Shown piece by piece: positions 46,461 through 55,797 of a stretch of 64,000 bases of DNA. The stretch is taken from the NCBI GenBank assembly GCA_963771015.1, contig CAVYRN010000005.1, positions 62,001 to 126,000 of the forward strand. The letters run 5' to 3'. Source of the stretch: CAVSJJ01 sp963771015. Lineage in GTDB: Bacteria > Actinomycetota > Actinomycetes > Actinomycetales > Dermatophilaceae. Within the stretch, counting starts at the first letter, position 1. Each line of letters opens with the position of its first letter. The translations under genes were made by a program, and so were the position numbers. The notes under the pieces were generated by a model. The model made no database searches. It saw nothing but the letters and a program-made list of their open reading frames with translations, and was not told the DNA's origin.

Positions 46461-46817
46461 TCACTCCAGCGGGAGCAGGTTGAGGGTGAACCCCACCCCG
46501 AGCACCGCGGCCGCGGCCAGCACGAGCATGAGGATGTCGAGCCACTTGGACCGCACGGCGATGGCGCCGGCGGCCTCCTTCGGCAGCACGAGCCGGATGA
46601 GCGCGACGAGAAGCAGGGTCCCACCCATGGCGGCGGTCCCGCGCAACAGGTGCGTGGTGCTCATGAGAACGAGCGACCCGGCCAACCCCGCCGCCAGCAG
46701 CCACCACCAGCGCAGCCGCCCGGCCGACGGCGCCGCCGGCTTGGCCGGCTTCGGCGCCTTGGCCTGCTTCGGCGCCTTGGCCTGCTTCGCCGGTTTGGCC
46801 GCTCTGGCCGAGTTCAC
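46461..46817 (-). CDS. DUF3017 domain membrane protein
   Basis: 118 aa. Seen: a Lys/Ala/Pro-rich N-terminus with repeated KQAKAP and PAKP, then three hydrophobic segments (WWWLLAAGLAGSLVLMS, AAMGGTLLLVALIRLVL, WLDILMLVLAAAAVLGVGF). DUF3017 proteins sit between folD and mdh in many actinobacteria, as here. The GTG at 46817 lies 6 nt before the folD stop, inside the folD reading frame, so translation is likely coupled. Function unknown. Confidence 0.85.
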   Translation of the reverse strand: MNSARAAKPAKQAKAPKQAKAPKPAKPAAPSAGRLRWWWLLAAGLAGSLVLMSTTHLLRGTAAMGGTLLLVALIRLVLPKEAAGAIAVRSKWLDILMLVLAAAAVLGVGFTLNLLPLE

Positions 46818-46822
46818 GTGGC

Positions 46823-47701
46823 TCAGCCCTGCTCGGCCAGCCGACGCTCGGCCGCGGCGACGACGTTGCTGAGCAGCATGGCCCGGGTCATCGGGCCGAC
46901 GCCCCCGGGGTTGGGGCTGACGAACCCGGCGACCTCGGCCACGTCGGGCGCGACGTCGCCGGCGACGCGGGACTTCCCGTCCCCGCCCTGGACCCGGCTG
47001 ACGCCGACGTCGAGGACGGCCGCGCCCGGCTTGACCATGTCGGCCGTGATGATCCCCGGGACGCCCGCCGCCGCCACGACGATGTCTGCCTGCCGCACCT
47101 CCGCCGCGAGGTCCCGTGTCCCGGTGTGGCACAACGTCACCGTGGCGTTCTCCGACTTGCGGGTGAGGATGAGGCCGAGCGGCCGGCCCACGGTGATGCC
47201 GCGCCCGATGATGACGACCTTGGCCCCGGCGATCGGCACGTCGTAGCGACGAAGCAGCTCGACGCACCCGACCGGAGTGCACGGCAAGGGGGCCGGCTCG
47301 CCGAGGACGAGCCAACCGAGGTTCGTGGGGTGCAGGCCGTCGACGTCCTTGGCCGGGTCGACGGCGGAGAGGATCGCGTTCTCGTCCAGACCGGTCGGCT
47401 GCTGAACGATGAACCCGGTGCAGGCGGGATCGTCGTTGAGGTCGTTGACGACGGCGAGGACCTCCTCGATGGGCGTCCCGGCCGGCAGGTCGCGACGGAT
47501 GCTCGAGATGCCGATCTCGGCGCAGTCGCGGTGCTTGGCGCCGACATACCACCGGCTGCCCGGGTCGTCGCCGACGAGGACGGTGCCCAGGCCGGGGACC
47601 ACTCCGTGGCCGGCCAGGGCGGCGACGCGCACCGTCAGCTCCGCCTTGATGGTGTCGAGGATCGCCTTGCCGTCGAGGATCGTTGCCGCCACGGGCCACA
47701 T
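46823..47701 (-). CDS. folD: methylenetetrahydrofolate dehydrogenase / methenyltetrahydrofolate cyclohydrolase
   Basis: Bifunctional enzyme interconverting methylene-, methenyl- and 10-formyltetrahydrofolate; the last is the donor for PurN and PurH encoded a few kb upstream. 292 aa. Seen: PGLGTVLVGDDPGSRWYVGAKHRDC-type substrate region with the catalytic lysine, QQPTGLDENAILSAVDPAKDVDGLH, the nucleotide-binding GRGITVGRPLG, and PGGVGPMTRAML near the C-terminus. ATG 47701 or GTG 47692 could start it. Confidence 0.95.
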   Translation of the reverse strand: MWPVAATILDGKAILDTIKAELTVRVAALAGHGVVPGLGTVLVGDDPGSRWYVGAKHRDCAEIGISSIRRDLPAGTPIEEVLAVVNDLNDDPACTGFIVQQPTGLDENAILSAVDPAKDVDGLHPTNLGWLVLGEPAPLPCTPVGCVELLRRYDVPIAGAKVVIIGRGITVGRPLGLILTRKSENATVTLCHTGTRDLAAEVRQADIVVAAAGVPGIITADMVKPGAAVLDVGVSRVQGGDGKSRVAGDVAPDVAEVAGFVSPNPGGVGPMTRAMLLSNVVAAAERRLAEQG

Positions 47702-47911
47702 CCTCCCACGCGCCCGCGGCGTTGCTCCGCCCACCTCGGAGCCCTCCGTCCCTGGGGTGGGCGACGGGTCGGGACCGGCGGGTTCGTGACGACCCAGCGG
47801 GATGCGGCGGCCGCCGAGGGTCCGCAGCGGCCCGAGGCCCCCCATCCCTGGGCCGCAGAGGTCGGGACCCCGAGTTCGGCGGTCTCCTGCGCATGGGTGA
47901 CCATTAGGCGC

Positions 47912-48728
47912 ATGGGGGTAGACCGCCGCACTCTCGACAGTGCCACTCGCACCGCACTCTGGCTGGTGCTGCTCCCCAGCATCTGGATCTTCGTCAACCG
48001 CCCCTTCGGCACGGATTCGGCCCACGCCTACTGGAACGCTTGGCGCATAGGTCTCTACAGCTACCCGCCGGGGTCGTTGGACGCCTACAACTACTCTCCT
48101 GCCTTCGCCCAGGCGATCTACCCGCTGACGCTGCTCCCATGGCCTGCCTTCGCCGCGGTATGGTCCCTCGTCCTCGCCAGCGCTCTGCTCTGGCTGCTCT
48201 GGCCTCTGCACCCCCGCTGGCGGTGGCTCGTCGCCCTCTACGTCATCCCACCGGCCATCGTCATCGGAAATGTCGAGTCCCTCCTCGCGGTCGCCGCCGT
48301 CGTCGGCATCCGTCGTCCCGCGGCGTGGGCGGTTCCTCTCCTGACCAAGATCACCCCTGGTCTGGGGCCCCTGTGGTTCGCCGTGCGCCGCGAATGGCGT
48401 CAGGCCCTCACCGCCACCATGGCAACCGCTGCCGTCGTCGGCATGCTCTCTCGTCATCGACCCGGAGCTCTGGGGCCGCTGGGTGAGCTTCCTCGCAACG
48501 AATGCGACCATGGCGGCGCCCCACCTGCCCCTGTCGGTGCGGCTTCCGGCTGCGATCGCCGTCGTCGTATGGGGTGCCCTCAAGAACCGGCACGGCGCGC
48601 TTGCCGTTGGCATGGTGCTCGCCATGCCCCTGTGGTCCAGCACCGTGCTCCTGCTCCTCACGGCCATCCCCAGGCTGCGTCAGTACAACGATGCACCTCC
48701 TCCGCCCCCCATCCTTGACGTGACGTAG
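47912..48728 (+). pseudogene. glycosyltransferase family 87 (DUF2029) gene, frameshifted
   Basis: Polyprenyl-phosphate-mannose-dependent transferase type membrane protein. The first part (47912 to about 48445) reads MGVDRRTLDS, then RPFGTDSAHAYWNAWRIGLY, YNYSPAFAQAIYPLTLLPW and several membrane helices. Around 48442-48452, in CTCTCTCG, the frame shifts by one base: the other frame continues as VIDPELWGRWVSFLATNATM and two further helices to a TAG at 48728. Removing one base there restores the family's C-terminus. It is therefore one gene broken by a single-base insertion, or a sequencing error. Base use is slightly less GC-biased than the neighbours. Confidence 0.8.
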
Positions 48729-48953
48729 CAGCCCGAGTCGGCGAGCCTGACGGGGGCTCGAGCAGAGGCGCCGTATCCGGGGTACGGCACGCAGCACGCT
48801 CAGCCCCCTGACCCGGGCCCCGCGAGCCTACGGAGCCCGCTGCCGGGCCGGCTCGTCTAGGGGATGACCCTGAGGGCCCCCGCCCAGGACCGGGGTCGAT
48901 CTGGGTGGGAGCACCGATGCGCCGCTGCCGGTCCCGGAACGAGACTCGCCACC

Positions 48954-50216
48954 ATGGCCACGAGCAGCGCCACCCCCGCCACCGTCAACAGCACCCTCCC
49001 CGCGCTCCGCGGGCCCGCACCGGTGCCGGTGCAGGAGCCCGGTCGGTCGGTCGGAGCGCCGGGCGAGGTACCCGGGCCGACCGGCTGGGCGATCCGGTGC
49101 GTCCTGTCGGTCGGCGCCGCCACGGTGCTGCTGGCGCTGGCTCTCCCCCGGGTCGCCGGGGCCGACTGGGCCTCGATCGGTAGCGCACTCACCCACGTCG
49201 GCCCGGCAGGCCTGGTCCTTCTCGCCGCCGTGTGGCTGCTCGGCCTGTGGGTCCACACGCCGGCGCTCGCCGCCGCGATGCCCGGCCTCACCCACCACCG
49301 GGCGCTTCAGCTCAACCTCACCGGGAGCTTCGTCTCCAACCTGCTCCCCCTCGGCGGCGCGGCCGGCACCGTCGCGAACTGGTCGATGGCTCGCTCCTGG
49401 GGGTTCACCTCGGCCGCCTTCGCTCGCTGGGCCATCCTCACGAACGTCGCCGACACCGCCGTCAAGCTCGTCACGCCGGCCCTCGCCCTCACCTGGCTCG
49501 CGGTCGTGGGAGGCGAGGTCACCGGCTCCGTCTCGGGCGCGGCATACCTCGGACTGGGGCTGCTCACCGCCTTCTGCTGCGGTGCCTGGCTCCTCGGCCG
49601 CGACGACCGTCCCGCCCGGGCGATGGGCCACCTCGCCGACCGGGTCTGCGCGCGGGTCGGCCGAGTCCCCGAGGTCCCGTGGGCGACGCGCGCCGTCGGA
49701 GTGCGGCACGACTGCGCCTCGCTCGTCGGCTCCGGCTGGGCTCGGATGGTCGGCGCCAAGCTCGGGTATGCCGCCTTGCAGGCGGTCCTGCTGTGGCTCG
49801 CGCTCCGGCTGCTCGGCGTCGGCGTGGCACCCGAGGTCGTCCTCGCGGCGTATGCCGCCGAACGGATCCTCTCGATGGTGGTCATCACCCCGAGCGCCGC
49901 GGGCTTCGTCGAGGCCGGGATGGCGGGAACCCTCGTCGCCCTGCACACACCAGCGGCCGCGGCGGCCGCGGGTGTCCTGCTGTACCGCGCGTTCGTCGTC
50001 GGCATGGAGATCCCCGTCGGCGGTCTGTGGCTCGCCCTCTGGGCCGCGCGGCGCAGATCAGCTCACGAGGACGCCGCGCCGCGGTCGCGGCGGGCGAACC
50101 AGCTGGCCAGCCCGGCGGCGGCGAAGGTGATGAGAACGCCGAGCACGACGACCACGCTGACGTCCCCCCGAGTGGCCGGGTTCGCCAGGTCGAGCACGAC
50201 GGCCGCCGAGAGCTGA
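48954..50216 (+). CDS. flippase-like (lysylphosphatidylglycerol synthase TM-region-like) membrane protein
   Basis: 420 aa from ATG 48954. Seen: a Pro/Ala-rich N-terminus (1-45), about eight membrane helices beginning CVLSVGAATVLLALALP, SFVSNLLPLGGAAGTVANW, a signature of the AglD/UPF0104 flippase-like family, and ITPSAAGFVEAGM-type glycine-rich stretch near 320. The last 50 residues, low in hydrophobicity and rich in Ser/Thr/Arg, overlap the convergent YdcZ-like gene by 154 bp. The family is linked to lipid or polyprenyl-sugar translocation, consistent with the GT87 gene upstream. Confidence 0.78.
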   Translation: MATSSATPATVNSTLPALRGPAPVPVQEPGRSVGAPGEVPGPTGWAIRCVLSVGAATVLLALALPRVAGADWASIGSALTHVGPAGLVLLAAVWLLGLWVHTPALAAAMPGLTHHRALQLNLTGSFVSNLLPLGGAAGTVANWSMARSWGFTSAAFARWAILTNVADTAVKLVTPALALTWLAVVGGEVTGSVSGAAYLGLGLLTAFCCGAWLLGRDDRPARAMGHLADRVCARVGRVPEVPWATRAVGVRHDCASLVGSGWARMVGAKLGYAALQAVLLWLALRLLGVGVAPEVVLAAYAAERILSMVVITPSAAGFVEAGMAGTLVALHTPAAAAAAGVLLYRAFVVGMEIPVGGLWLALWAARRRSAHEDAAPRSRRANQLASPAAAKVMRTPSTTTTLTSPRVAGFARSSTTAAES

Positions 50217-51088
50217 CCGGTCAGGACTGCGAGGCCGTAGACGACGACGCCGAGGTGGCGAACCGCCCACGCCGCGATCGAGACGACCCCGATCCCGCAG
50301 AGGCCACCCCACCAGGCCCACCACGGGACCGCATGCGGCACCGTCGGGTGGAATGCCCCGCTCAGTCCTCGCAGGCCGGAGACGGCGATGAGCATGAACG
50401 AGCCCATGAGGAAGTTGACCCATGCCGTCGACAGGGGCTGACCGGACGTGACGTTGACCCGGGCGTTGACGGCGAACTGGACGGACATGAGCGCCCCGAC
50501 CCCGAGAGCGAGGACGACGGGTAGCAGGGAGAGCCGACCGGAGTCCAGCCGCGGCGACACCGCGACGGCGACACCCCCGACGGCGAGCGCCGCGGCCAGG
50601 AACCGCCCCAGGTGGATCGGGATCACCCCGCTGGGCCCGATCCCGAACCGGTCGACCAGGAGCGCGTTACCCGCCTGCGCCGCGACGACCGCGACGGTGA
50701 ACAGGGCGACACCGACGACGGGGACGGCATACGACTGGGTCGCGACGAACAGGCCTCCGGACAGTCCACCGATGGTCTGCCACCACCGCAGCGACCCGCC
50801 GCTGAGGGCCGCGCGGATCTTGCCCAGGCCGGCACGCACCCCGGGGACGGTGAGCACAAGCACGGTGAGGACGACCAGCCCGGTACCGAAGCTCCACATC
50901 GCCGCCTCGACCGGCTCACCGGTCACCGTGGCGAGCTCGCCGTTCATCCGTCCCTGCACGGAGAGCAGGACACCGCCGAGCGCCGATCCGATGAGAGCGA
51001 GCATCCCGTGGTCGAGAGTCCTCCGGCCCCGAGCCTCGGGCGCTCCGGCGTGCGTCGCGGATGGGGCGACCTCGGGCTCAGTGGGCAA
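50063..51088 (-). CDS. YdcZ/DMT-family transporter (two DUF606 repeats)
   Basis: 341 aa with about ten membrane helices in two similar halves. Seen: LIGSALGGVLLSVQGRMNGELAT, the DUF606-type SVQGRxNxxL motif, repeated in the second half as GALMSVQFAVNARVNVTSGQPL, then AFHPTVPHAVPWWAWWGG. DMT-superfamily small-molecule exporters of this group have no assigned substrate. It overlaps the purH gene by 11 nt at its start and the flippase gene at its end. Confidence 0.82.
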   Translation of the reverse strand: MPTEPEVAPSATHAGAPEARGRRTLDHGMLALIGSALGGVLLSVQGRMNGELATVTGEPVEAAMWSFGTGLVVLTVLVLTVPGVRAGLGKIRAALSGGSLRWWQTIGGLSGGLFVATQSYAVPVVGVALFTVAVVAAQAGNALLVDRFGIGPSGVIPIHLGRFLAAALAVGGVAVAVSPRLDSGRLSLLPVVLALGVGALMSVQFAVNARVNVTSGQPLSTAWVNFLMGSFMLIAVSGLRGLSGAFHPTVPHAVPWWAWWGGLCGIGVVSIAAWAVRHLGVVVYGLAVLTGQLSAAVVLDLANPATRGDVSVVVVLGVLITFAAAGLASWFARRDRGAASS

Positions 51089-52676
51089 AGTGGCGGGTCC
51101 CGGTGAAGTACATCGTCACGCCCGCGGCCTCGGCGGCCTCGACGACCTCGGCGTCCCGCACCGAGCCACCCGGAGCGACGACCGCGCGCACCCCGGCGTC
51201 GAGGAGCACCTGCAACCCGTCGGCGAACGGGAAGAAGGCGTCCGACGCCGCCACGGCACCCCGCGCGCGGTCGGCGCCGGCGCGGCTGACCGCGAGGTGG
51301 CATGCGTCGACCCGGTTGACCTGCCCCATGCCGACGCCGACGGAGGCGCCGTTGTCGGCGAGCAGGATGGCGTTGGACTTCACCGCCCGGATGGCCCGCC
51401 AGGCGAACTGGAGGTCGGCGATGGTCGCCTCGTCGGCGGGCGTGCCCGACACCAGCCGCCAGTAGTCGGCGTCATCGCCGCCGGTCACCTCGCCCTCGTC
51501 GTCGTAGACGACGGCGTCGACGAGGTCGCGGCTCTGCATGAGCAGCCCGCCACCGATCGGACGGACCTCGGCACCGACGGTCCGGCCGACGTGGTCCTCG
51601 GGGAGGCGAAGGATCCGGATGTTCTTCTTGGCGGTGAGGATCTCGAGGGCGTCGGGCTCGTAGTCCGGGGCGATGACGACCTCGGTGAAGATGTCCTTGA
51701 CGGTGTCGGCCATCGCGGCGGTCACCGGGCGGTTGACGGCGATGATGCCGCCGTACGCCGAGACCGGGTCGCACTCGTGGGCCTTGCGGTGCGCCTCGGC
51801 GATGTCGGACCCGACGGCGATGCCGCAGGGGTTGGCGTGCTTGATGACCGCACAGGTCGGCTGGTCGCCGTGGTCGTGGGCCGCCCGGACGGCGGAGTCG
51901 GCGTCGACGTAGTTGTTGTAGGACATCGCCTTGCCATGCAGCTGCTCCGCCGCGGCGACGCCCTGCGCCCCACTGTGGTACAGCGCGGCGCTCTGGTGGG
52001 GGTTCTCGCCGTAGCGCAGCCCGGCGGACTTGTCCCACGAGGCCCCCGCCCACGCCGGGAAGCCCGTGCCGTCGGAGGTGTCGACCAGGGCGTTCCCCAT
52101 CCAGGACGCGACGGCGATGTCATAGGTGGCCGTGTGGACGAATGCCTCGGCCGCGAGTCGCTGGCGCTCCTCGACGGAGAACCCCCCGCCCCGCACCGCG
52201 TCGAGCACCGCGGCATACCGGCTCGGCTCGGTGACGATCGCGACGGTGCCGTGGTTCTTGGCCGCGGCCCGGACCATCGATGGGCCGCCGATGTCGATCT
52301 TCTCGATGCACTCGGGGACCGAGGCACCGGACGCGACGGTCTCGCGGAAGGGGTAGAGGTTGACGACGACGAGGTCGAACGGCTCGATGCCGAGCTCCGC
52401 GAGCTGGGCGACGTGGTCGGGGTTGTGGCTGTCGGCGAGCAGGCCGGCGTGGACCTTCGGGTGGAGGGTCTTGACCCGGCCGTCGAGGCACTCGGGGAAG
52501 CCGGTGAGGTCCTCGACCTTCGTCACCGGGATGCCGAGGGCCGTGATCGCCGCCGCCGAGCCGCCGCTGGAGACGAGGGCCACGCCGGCCTCATGGAGGC
52601 CACGGACGAGCTCGTCGAGGCCGCTCTTGTCGTAGACCGAGACGAGGGCGCGGCGGATGGGGCGCTGGTCACTCAC
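51078..52676 (-). CDS. purH: bifunctional AICAR formyltransferase / IMP cyclohydrolase
   Basis: Last two steps of purine synthesis: formylation of AICAR with 10-formyltetrahydrofolate and ring closure to IMP. 532 aa. Seen: the N-terminal cyclohydrolase (MGS-like) domain RRALVSVYDKSGLDELV with GFPECLDGRVKTLHPKVHAGLL, and the transformylase domain with LRYGENPHQSAALY, VIKHANPCG and SNAILLADN. GTG 52676 overlaps the purN stop (GTGA). Encoded with purN as a unit on the minus strand. Confidence 0.96.
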   Translation of the reverse strand: MSDQRPIRRALVSVYDKSGLDELVRGLHEAGVALVSSGGSAAAITALGIPVTKVEDLTGFPECLDGRVKTLHPKVHAGLLADSHNPDHVAQLAELGIEPFDLVVVNLYPFRETVASGASVPECIEKIDIGGPSMVRAAAKNHGTVAIVTEPSRYAAVLDAVRGGGFSVEERQRLAAEAFVHTATYDIAVASWMGNALVDTSDGTGFPAWAGASWDKSAGLRYGENPHQSAALYHSGAQGVAAAEQLHGKAMSYNNYVDADSAVRAAHDHGDQPTCAVIKHANPCGIAVGSDIAEAHRKAHECDPVSAYGGIIAVNRPVTAAMADTVKDIFTEVVIAPDYEPDALEILTAKKNIRILRLPEDHVGRTVGAEVRPIGGGLLMQSRDLVDAVVYDDEGEVTGGDDADYWRLVSGTPADEATIADLQFAWRAIRAVKSNAILLADNGASVGVGMGQVNRVDACHLAVSRAGADRARGAVAASDAFFPFADGLQVLLDAGVRAVVAPGGSVRDAEVVEAAEAAGVTMYFTGTRHFAH

Positions 52677-53332
52677 GATGGTGCCTTTCCGGTGGTGGTC
52701 GGGTCTGGGGTAGAGCCGGAGCCGGAGCGGACCAGGGTCCCGACGACGTCGACGAGCATCTCCCGCTCGAGCACCTTGATCCGCTCGTGCAGGGTCTCCT
52801 CGGTGTCGCCGTCCTCGATGCGCACGGCCCGCTGGTCGATGATCGGCCCGGTGTCGACGCCCGCGTCGACGTAGTGGCAGGTGCAGCCGGTGATGCGCAC
52901 CCCGTGAGCCAGGGCGTCGCGGACGCCGTGGGTGCCCGGGAAGCTCGGCAGCAGCGCGGGATGGGTGTTGATGACGGTGTGCGCACCGAGGACGCGGGGG
53001 CCGAGGATCTTCATGAAGCCGGCGGAGACGACGAGGCGCGGCCCGTATGCCGCGATCTCCCGTTCCAGGGCCGCGTCCCAGCTCGCGCGGTCGGCGAAGT
53101 CGGACACCCGGCAGAGGAAGGTCGGGATCCTGGCCCGCTCGGCCCGGCGCAGCCCCTCGATGTCGCCGCGGTCGGCCCCCACGGCGGCGATCCGAACTCC
53201 GTACGCCGGGTCGGCGGCGGCGTCGATGAGGGCCTGGAGGTTCGTGCCCGACCCCGAGACGAGGACGACGACCGCGCCGGCAGGCCGACCGTGTGCTGCC
53301 GGGTCGGCTGCCGCGGAGGGGGTCTGGCTCAC
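52673..53332 (-). CDS. purN: phosphoribosylglycinamide formyltransferase
   Basis: Transfers formyl from 10-formyltetrahydrofolate to GAR in purine synthesis. 219 aa. Seen: VVLVSGSGTNLQALIDA (phosphate-binding), VVSAGFMKILGPRVL, NTHPALLPSFPGTHGVRDAL with the catalytic Asn and His, and VDAGVDTGPIIDQ with the catalytic Asp. GTG 53332 follows a minus-strand -10-like TACGCT by eight nt. It overlaps purH by 4 nt. Confidence 0.95.
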   Translation of the reverse strand: MSQTPSAAADPAAHGRPAGAVVVLVSGSGTNLQALIDAAADPAYGVRIAAVGADRGDIEGLRRAERARIPTFLCRVSDFADRASWDAALEREIAAYGPRLVVSAGFMKILGPRVLGAHTVINTHPALLPSFPGTHGVRDALAHGVRITGCTCHYVDAGVDTGPIIDQRAVRIEDGDTEETLHERIKVLEREMLVDVVGTLVRSGSGSTPDPTTTGKAPS

Positions 53333-53456
53333 GTGGAGCAAGCGTAATGGAGCCACGGAGAACGACCGTCCGCCGTCCACGCGGCACGCGTCGGTCCGGC
53401 GTCTACCGTCGGTCCAGCGCTTGGCAACGGTCCAGCGCTTGGCATCGGCGCGCCGC

Positions 53457-54707
53457 TCAGCGGCGCAGCCGCCAGGCGTCCCAGGCGACGACGGCCAGGG
53501 CGCCGACGACGAGCTCGACGGCGAGGGCGGCCGCGAGCGGCAGGGCCGGTGCCCCGACCTCGGACAGCTTGTAGGTGCCGAGCCGTCCACCGGCGAACGC
53601 GTCGAGCAGGCCGGTCAGTCCGGCCGCGAGCAGCGCGGCCGTCGTCGCCACGGCCGCCTTGGAGCGCAGGCTGGCCAGCCGGGCCACCGCTCCGAGTGCC
53701 CGGCGCCCGACGACACCGCCGACCAGGACGGGGACGAGGACGAGCGCGAGCATGACGAGGGGGAAGTCGCCCGGGCCCGGCAGGGCCGCGAAGACGGGAA
53801 CGATCGGCATGAGCCCGCTCTGGCTGCCGGTGAGGGTCGTGGTCGCCCCGTCGACGATCTGGAAGCCGGGGCCGGCGAGGAACGACACGGCCCAGAGGGC
53901 GAGGTTGGGAAGCGCGGCGAGCTGGGCGACGGCGAAGACGGCTCCGCCGGCCGCTCCGGTGTCGAGGGCGGCCTGGACGTGCCGGACATCCTCGACGTGC
54001 CACCCGACGAGGGCGATGACGACGAGCGACCCGACCCCGACGAGCGTCCCGACGCCTCGCAGGGCGGGAGCGAACGCGCGGCGCAGCGCATCGGGCAGAA
54101 CGCGCCGCGCGAGCGTGGGGTCGATCAGGTCCTCCTCGTGACGGCGCTGTGCCGCGACCCCGGCAGCGGCGCCGACCACGGGCACGACAACGAACGGGTA
54201 GACCAGGCTCGCGCCGACCGGGGCTGCCGGCCCGGAGCGGGTGAGGAGCAGACCGACGCCGGTCACCGCGGCATACCCGACCCACCAGTGGGCCAGCGCG
54301 AGGGTCGCCGTCCGCGGCAACGGCGCCGTCCCCCGCTCGTCGTCCTCCGGCCGGTGCCGGACCACCCGGAAGGCGCCGTATGCCGTCACCGCGACGAGGA
54401 CGACGCACAGCCCGAGGGGGACGAAGGCCACGGTCGTCGGGTCGACCCTGAGGTGGGCCCCCTGGACCATCAGCCAGAGCGACGCGCCGAGACCGAGGGT
54501 CGTCCCGGTGGACGCCCGGGACCGCCCGTCGGCCGACCAGGCGAGCAGGGTGGGTCCGATGACGACGACCGAGGACAGGAGCGCGGTGGCGACACCGTTG
54601 AGCACCGCGGACAGCCACGGCGGCACCCGGCCCGGCGCTCCCTCGCCCTCGGGGCCGGGGTCGGTGGATCCGGGCCGCACCGAGCGCAGCGCATCCATGA
54701 CAGTCAT
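53457..54707 (-). CDS. DUF6350 (PerM-like) membrane protein
   Basis: 416 aa with about ten hydrophobic helices, such as WLSAVLNGVATALLSSVVVIG, HWWVGYAAVTGVGLLLT and LVMLALVLVPVLVGGVVG. The family includes mycobacterial PerM, a divisome-associated protein; the position between sucD and purN is conserved in actinobacteria. ATG 54707 is supported by GAGGAG 11 nt upstream; the frame is open to 54818. Function here is inferred from the family only. Confidence 0.82.
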   Translation of the reverse strand: MTVMDALRSVRPGSTDPGPEGEGAPGRVPPWLSAVLNGVATALLSSVVVIGPTLLAWSADGRSRASTGTTLGLGASLWLMVQGAHLRVDPTTVAFVPLGLCVVLVAVTAYGAFRVVRHRPEDDERGTAPLPRTATLALAHWWVGYAAVTGVGLLLTRSGPAAPVGASLVYPFVVVPVVGAAAGVAAQRRHEEDLIDPTLARRVLPDALRRAFAPALRGVGTLVGVGSLVVIALVGWHVEDVRHVQAALDTGAAGGAVFAVAQLAALPNLALWAVSFLAGPGFQIVDGATTTLTGSQSGLMPIVPVFAALPGPGDFPLVMLALVLVPVLVGGVVGRRALGAVARLASLRSKAAVATTAALLAAGLTGLLDAFAGGRLGTYKLSEVGAPALPLAAALAVELVVGALAVVAWDAWRLRR

Positions 54708-54822
54708 CGCTGTCAGTCTCCTCGACCGCCGCGCCCGTCCGGTCGAGCACACGCCGGGAGAGCCGCGAAACTCAGCAGGCGCGGTCGGGGCCGAGGCCGC
54801 GAGCGCAGGCGCCGGCATACGA

Positions 54823-54860
54823 CGACGGCCCGGTCTCCCCCGCCGGGGGCCGGGCCGTCG
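54823..54860 (-). terminator. hairpin downstream of sucD
   Basis: Arms CGACGGCCCGG (54823-54833) and CCGGGCCGTCG (54850-54860), with additional CCCCC/GGGGG pairing inside. It follows the sucD stop on the minus strand and precedes the DUF6350 gene. Confidence 0.65.
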
Positions 54861-54872
54861 CGCGCTGCGGGC

Positions 54873-55763
54873 CTACTTCTGCAGGCTCTGCATGATCTCA
54901 CGCATGAGGTCGGCGGTCTCGGACGGTGTCCTGCCGACCCTGACGCCGGCGGCCTCGAGGGCCTCCTTCTTGGCCTGGGCGGTGCCGGAGGAGCCGGAGA
55001 CGATGGCACCGGCATGGCCCATCGTCTTGCCCTCGGGGGCGGTGAAACCGGCGACGTAGCCGACGACCGGCTTGGTGACGTGCTCCTGGATGTACGCCGC
55101 CGCCCGCTCCTCGGCGTCACCGCCGATCTCGCCGATCATGACGATGGCGTCGGTCTCGGGGTCGTTCTCGAACGCCTCGAGCGCGTCGATGTGGGTCGTC
55201 CCGATGATCGGGTCGCCGCCGATGCCGACCCCGGTCGAGAAGCCGAAGTCCCGCAGCTCGTACATCATCTGGTAGGTCAGCGTGCCCGACTTGCTCACCA
55301 GGCCGATCCGGCCGGGGCCGGAGATGTCCGCCGGGATGATGCCGGCGTTGGCCTGGCCGGGGCTGATCAGGCCGGGGCAGTTCGGGCCGATGATCCGGGT
55401 ACCGGTGCCGACGCTGTAGTTGTAGAACTCCGCGGTGTCCTTGACGGCGACGCCCTCGGTGATGACGACGCACAGCGGGATGCCCGCGTCGATCGCCTCG
55501 ACGACGGCGGACTTGGTGAACGCCGCAGGGACGAACACGACGGTGACGTTCGCGCCGGTCTCGGCCATCGCGTCGCCGACGGACCCGAAGACCGGGACCT
55601 GCTCGCCGCCGGGGAAGCCGACGACCTGGCCGGCCTTGCGGGGGTTGACCCCGCCGACGATGGCCGTGCCCGAGGCGAGCATCCGGGTGGTGTGCTTCAT
55701 GCCCTCGGAGCCGGTCATGCCCTGGACGATGACCTTGCTGTTCTTGTCGAGAAAGATTGCCAT
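54873..55763 (-). CDS. sucD: succinyl-CoA synthetase alpha subunit
   Basis: Binds CoA and carries the phosphohistidine in the citrate-cycle step making ATP or GTP from succinyl-CoA. 296 aa. Seen: MAIFLDKNSKVIVQGMTGSEG, PRKAGQVVGFPGGEQVPVFG, GPNCPGLISPGQANAGIIP, SKSGTLTYQ and GKTMGHAGAIVSG with the phosphorylated His. It starts 34 nt after sucC on the same strand; a terminator hairpin follows. Confidence 0.97.
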   Translation of the reverse strand: MAIFLDKNSKVIVQGMTGSEGMKHTTRMLASGTAIVGGVNPRKAGQVVGFPGGEQVPVFGSVGDAMAETGANVTVVFVPAAFTKSAVVEAIDAGIPLCVVITEGVAVKDTAEFYNYSVGTGTRIIGPNCPGLISPGQANAGIIPADISGPGRIGLVSKSGTLTYQMMYELRDFGFSTGVGIGGDPIIGTTHIDALEAFENDPETDAIVMIGEIGGDAEERAAAYIQEHVTKPVVGYVAGFTAPEGKTMGHAGAIVSGSSGTAQAKKEALEAAGVRVGRTPSETADLMREIMQSLQK

Positions 55764-55797
55764 GGGGTGGGTGTCCTCGTTCGGTCTCGTCTGGGGG

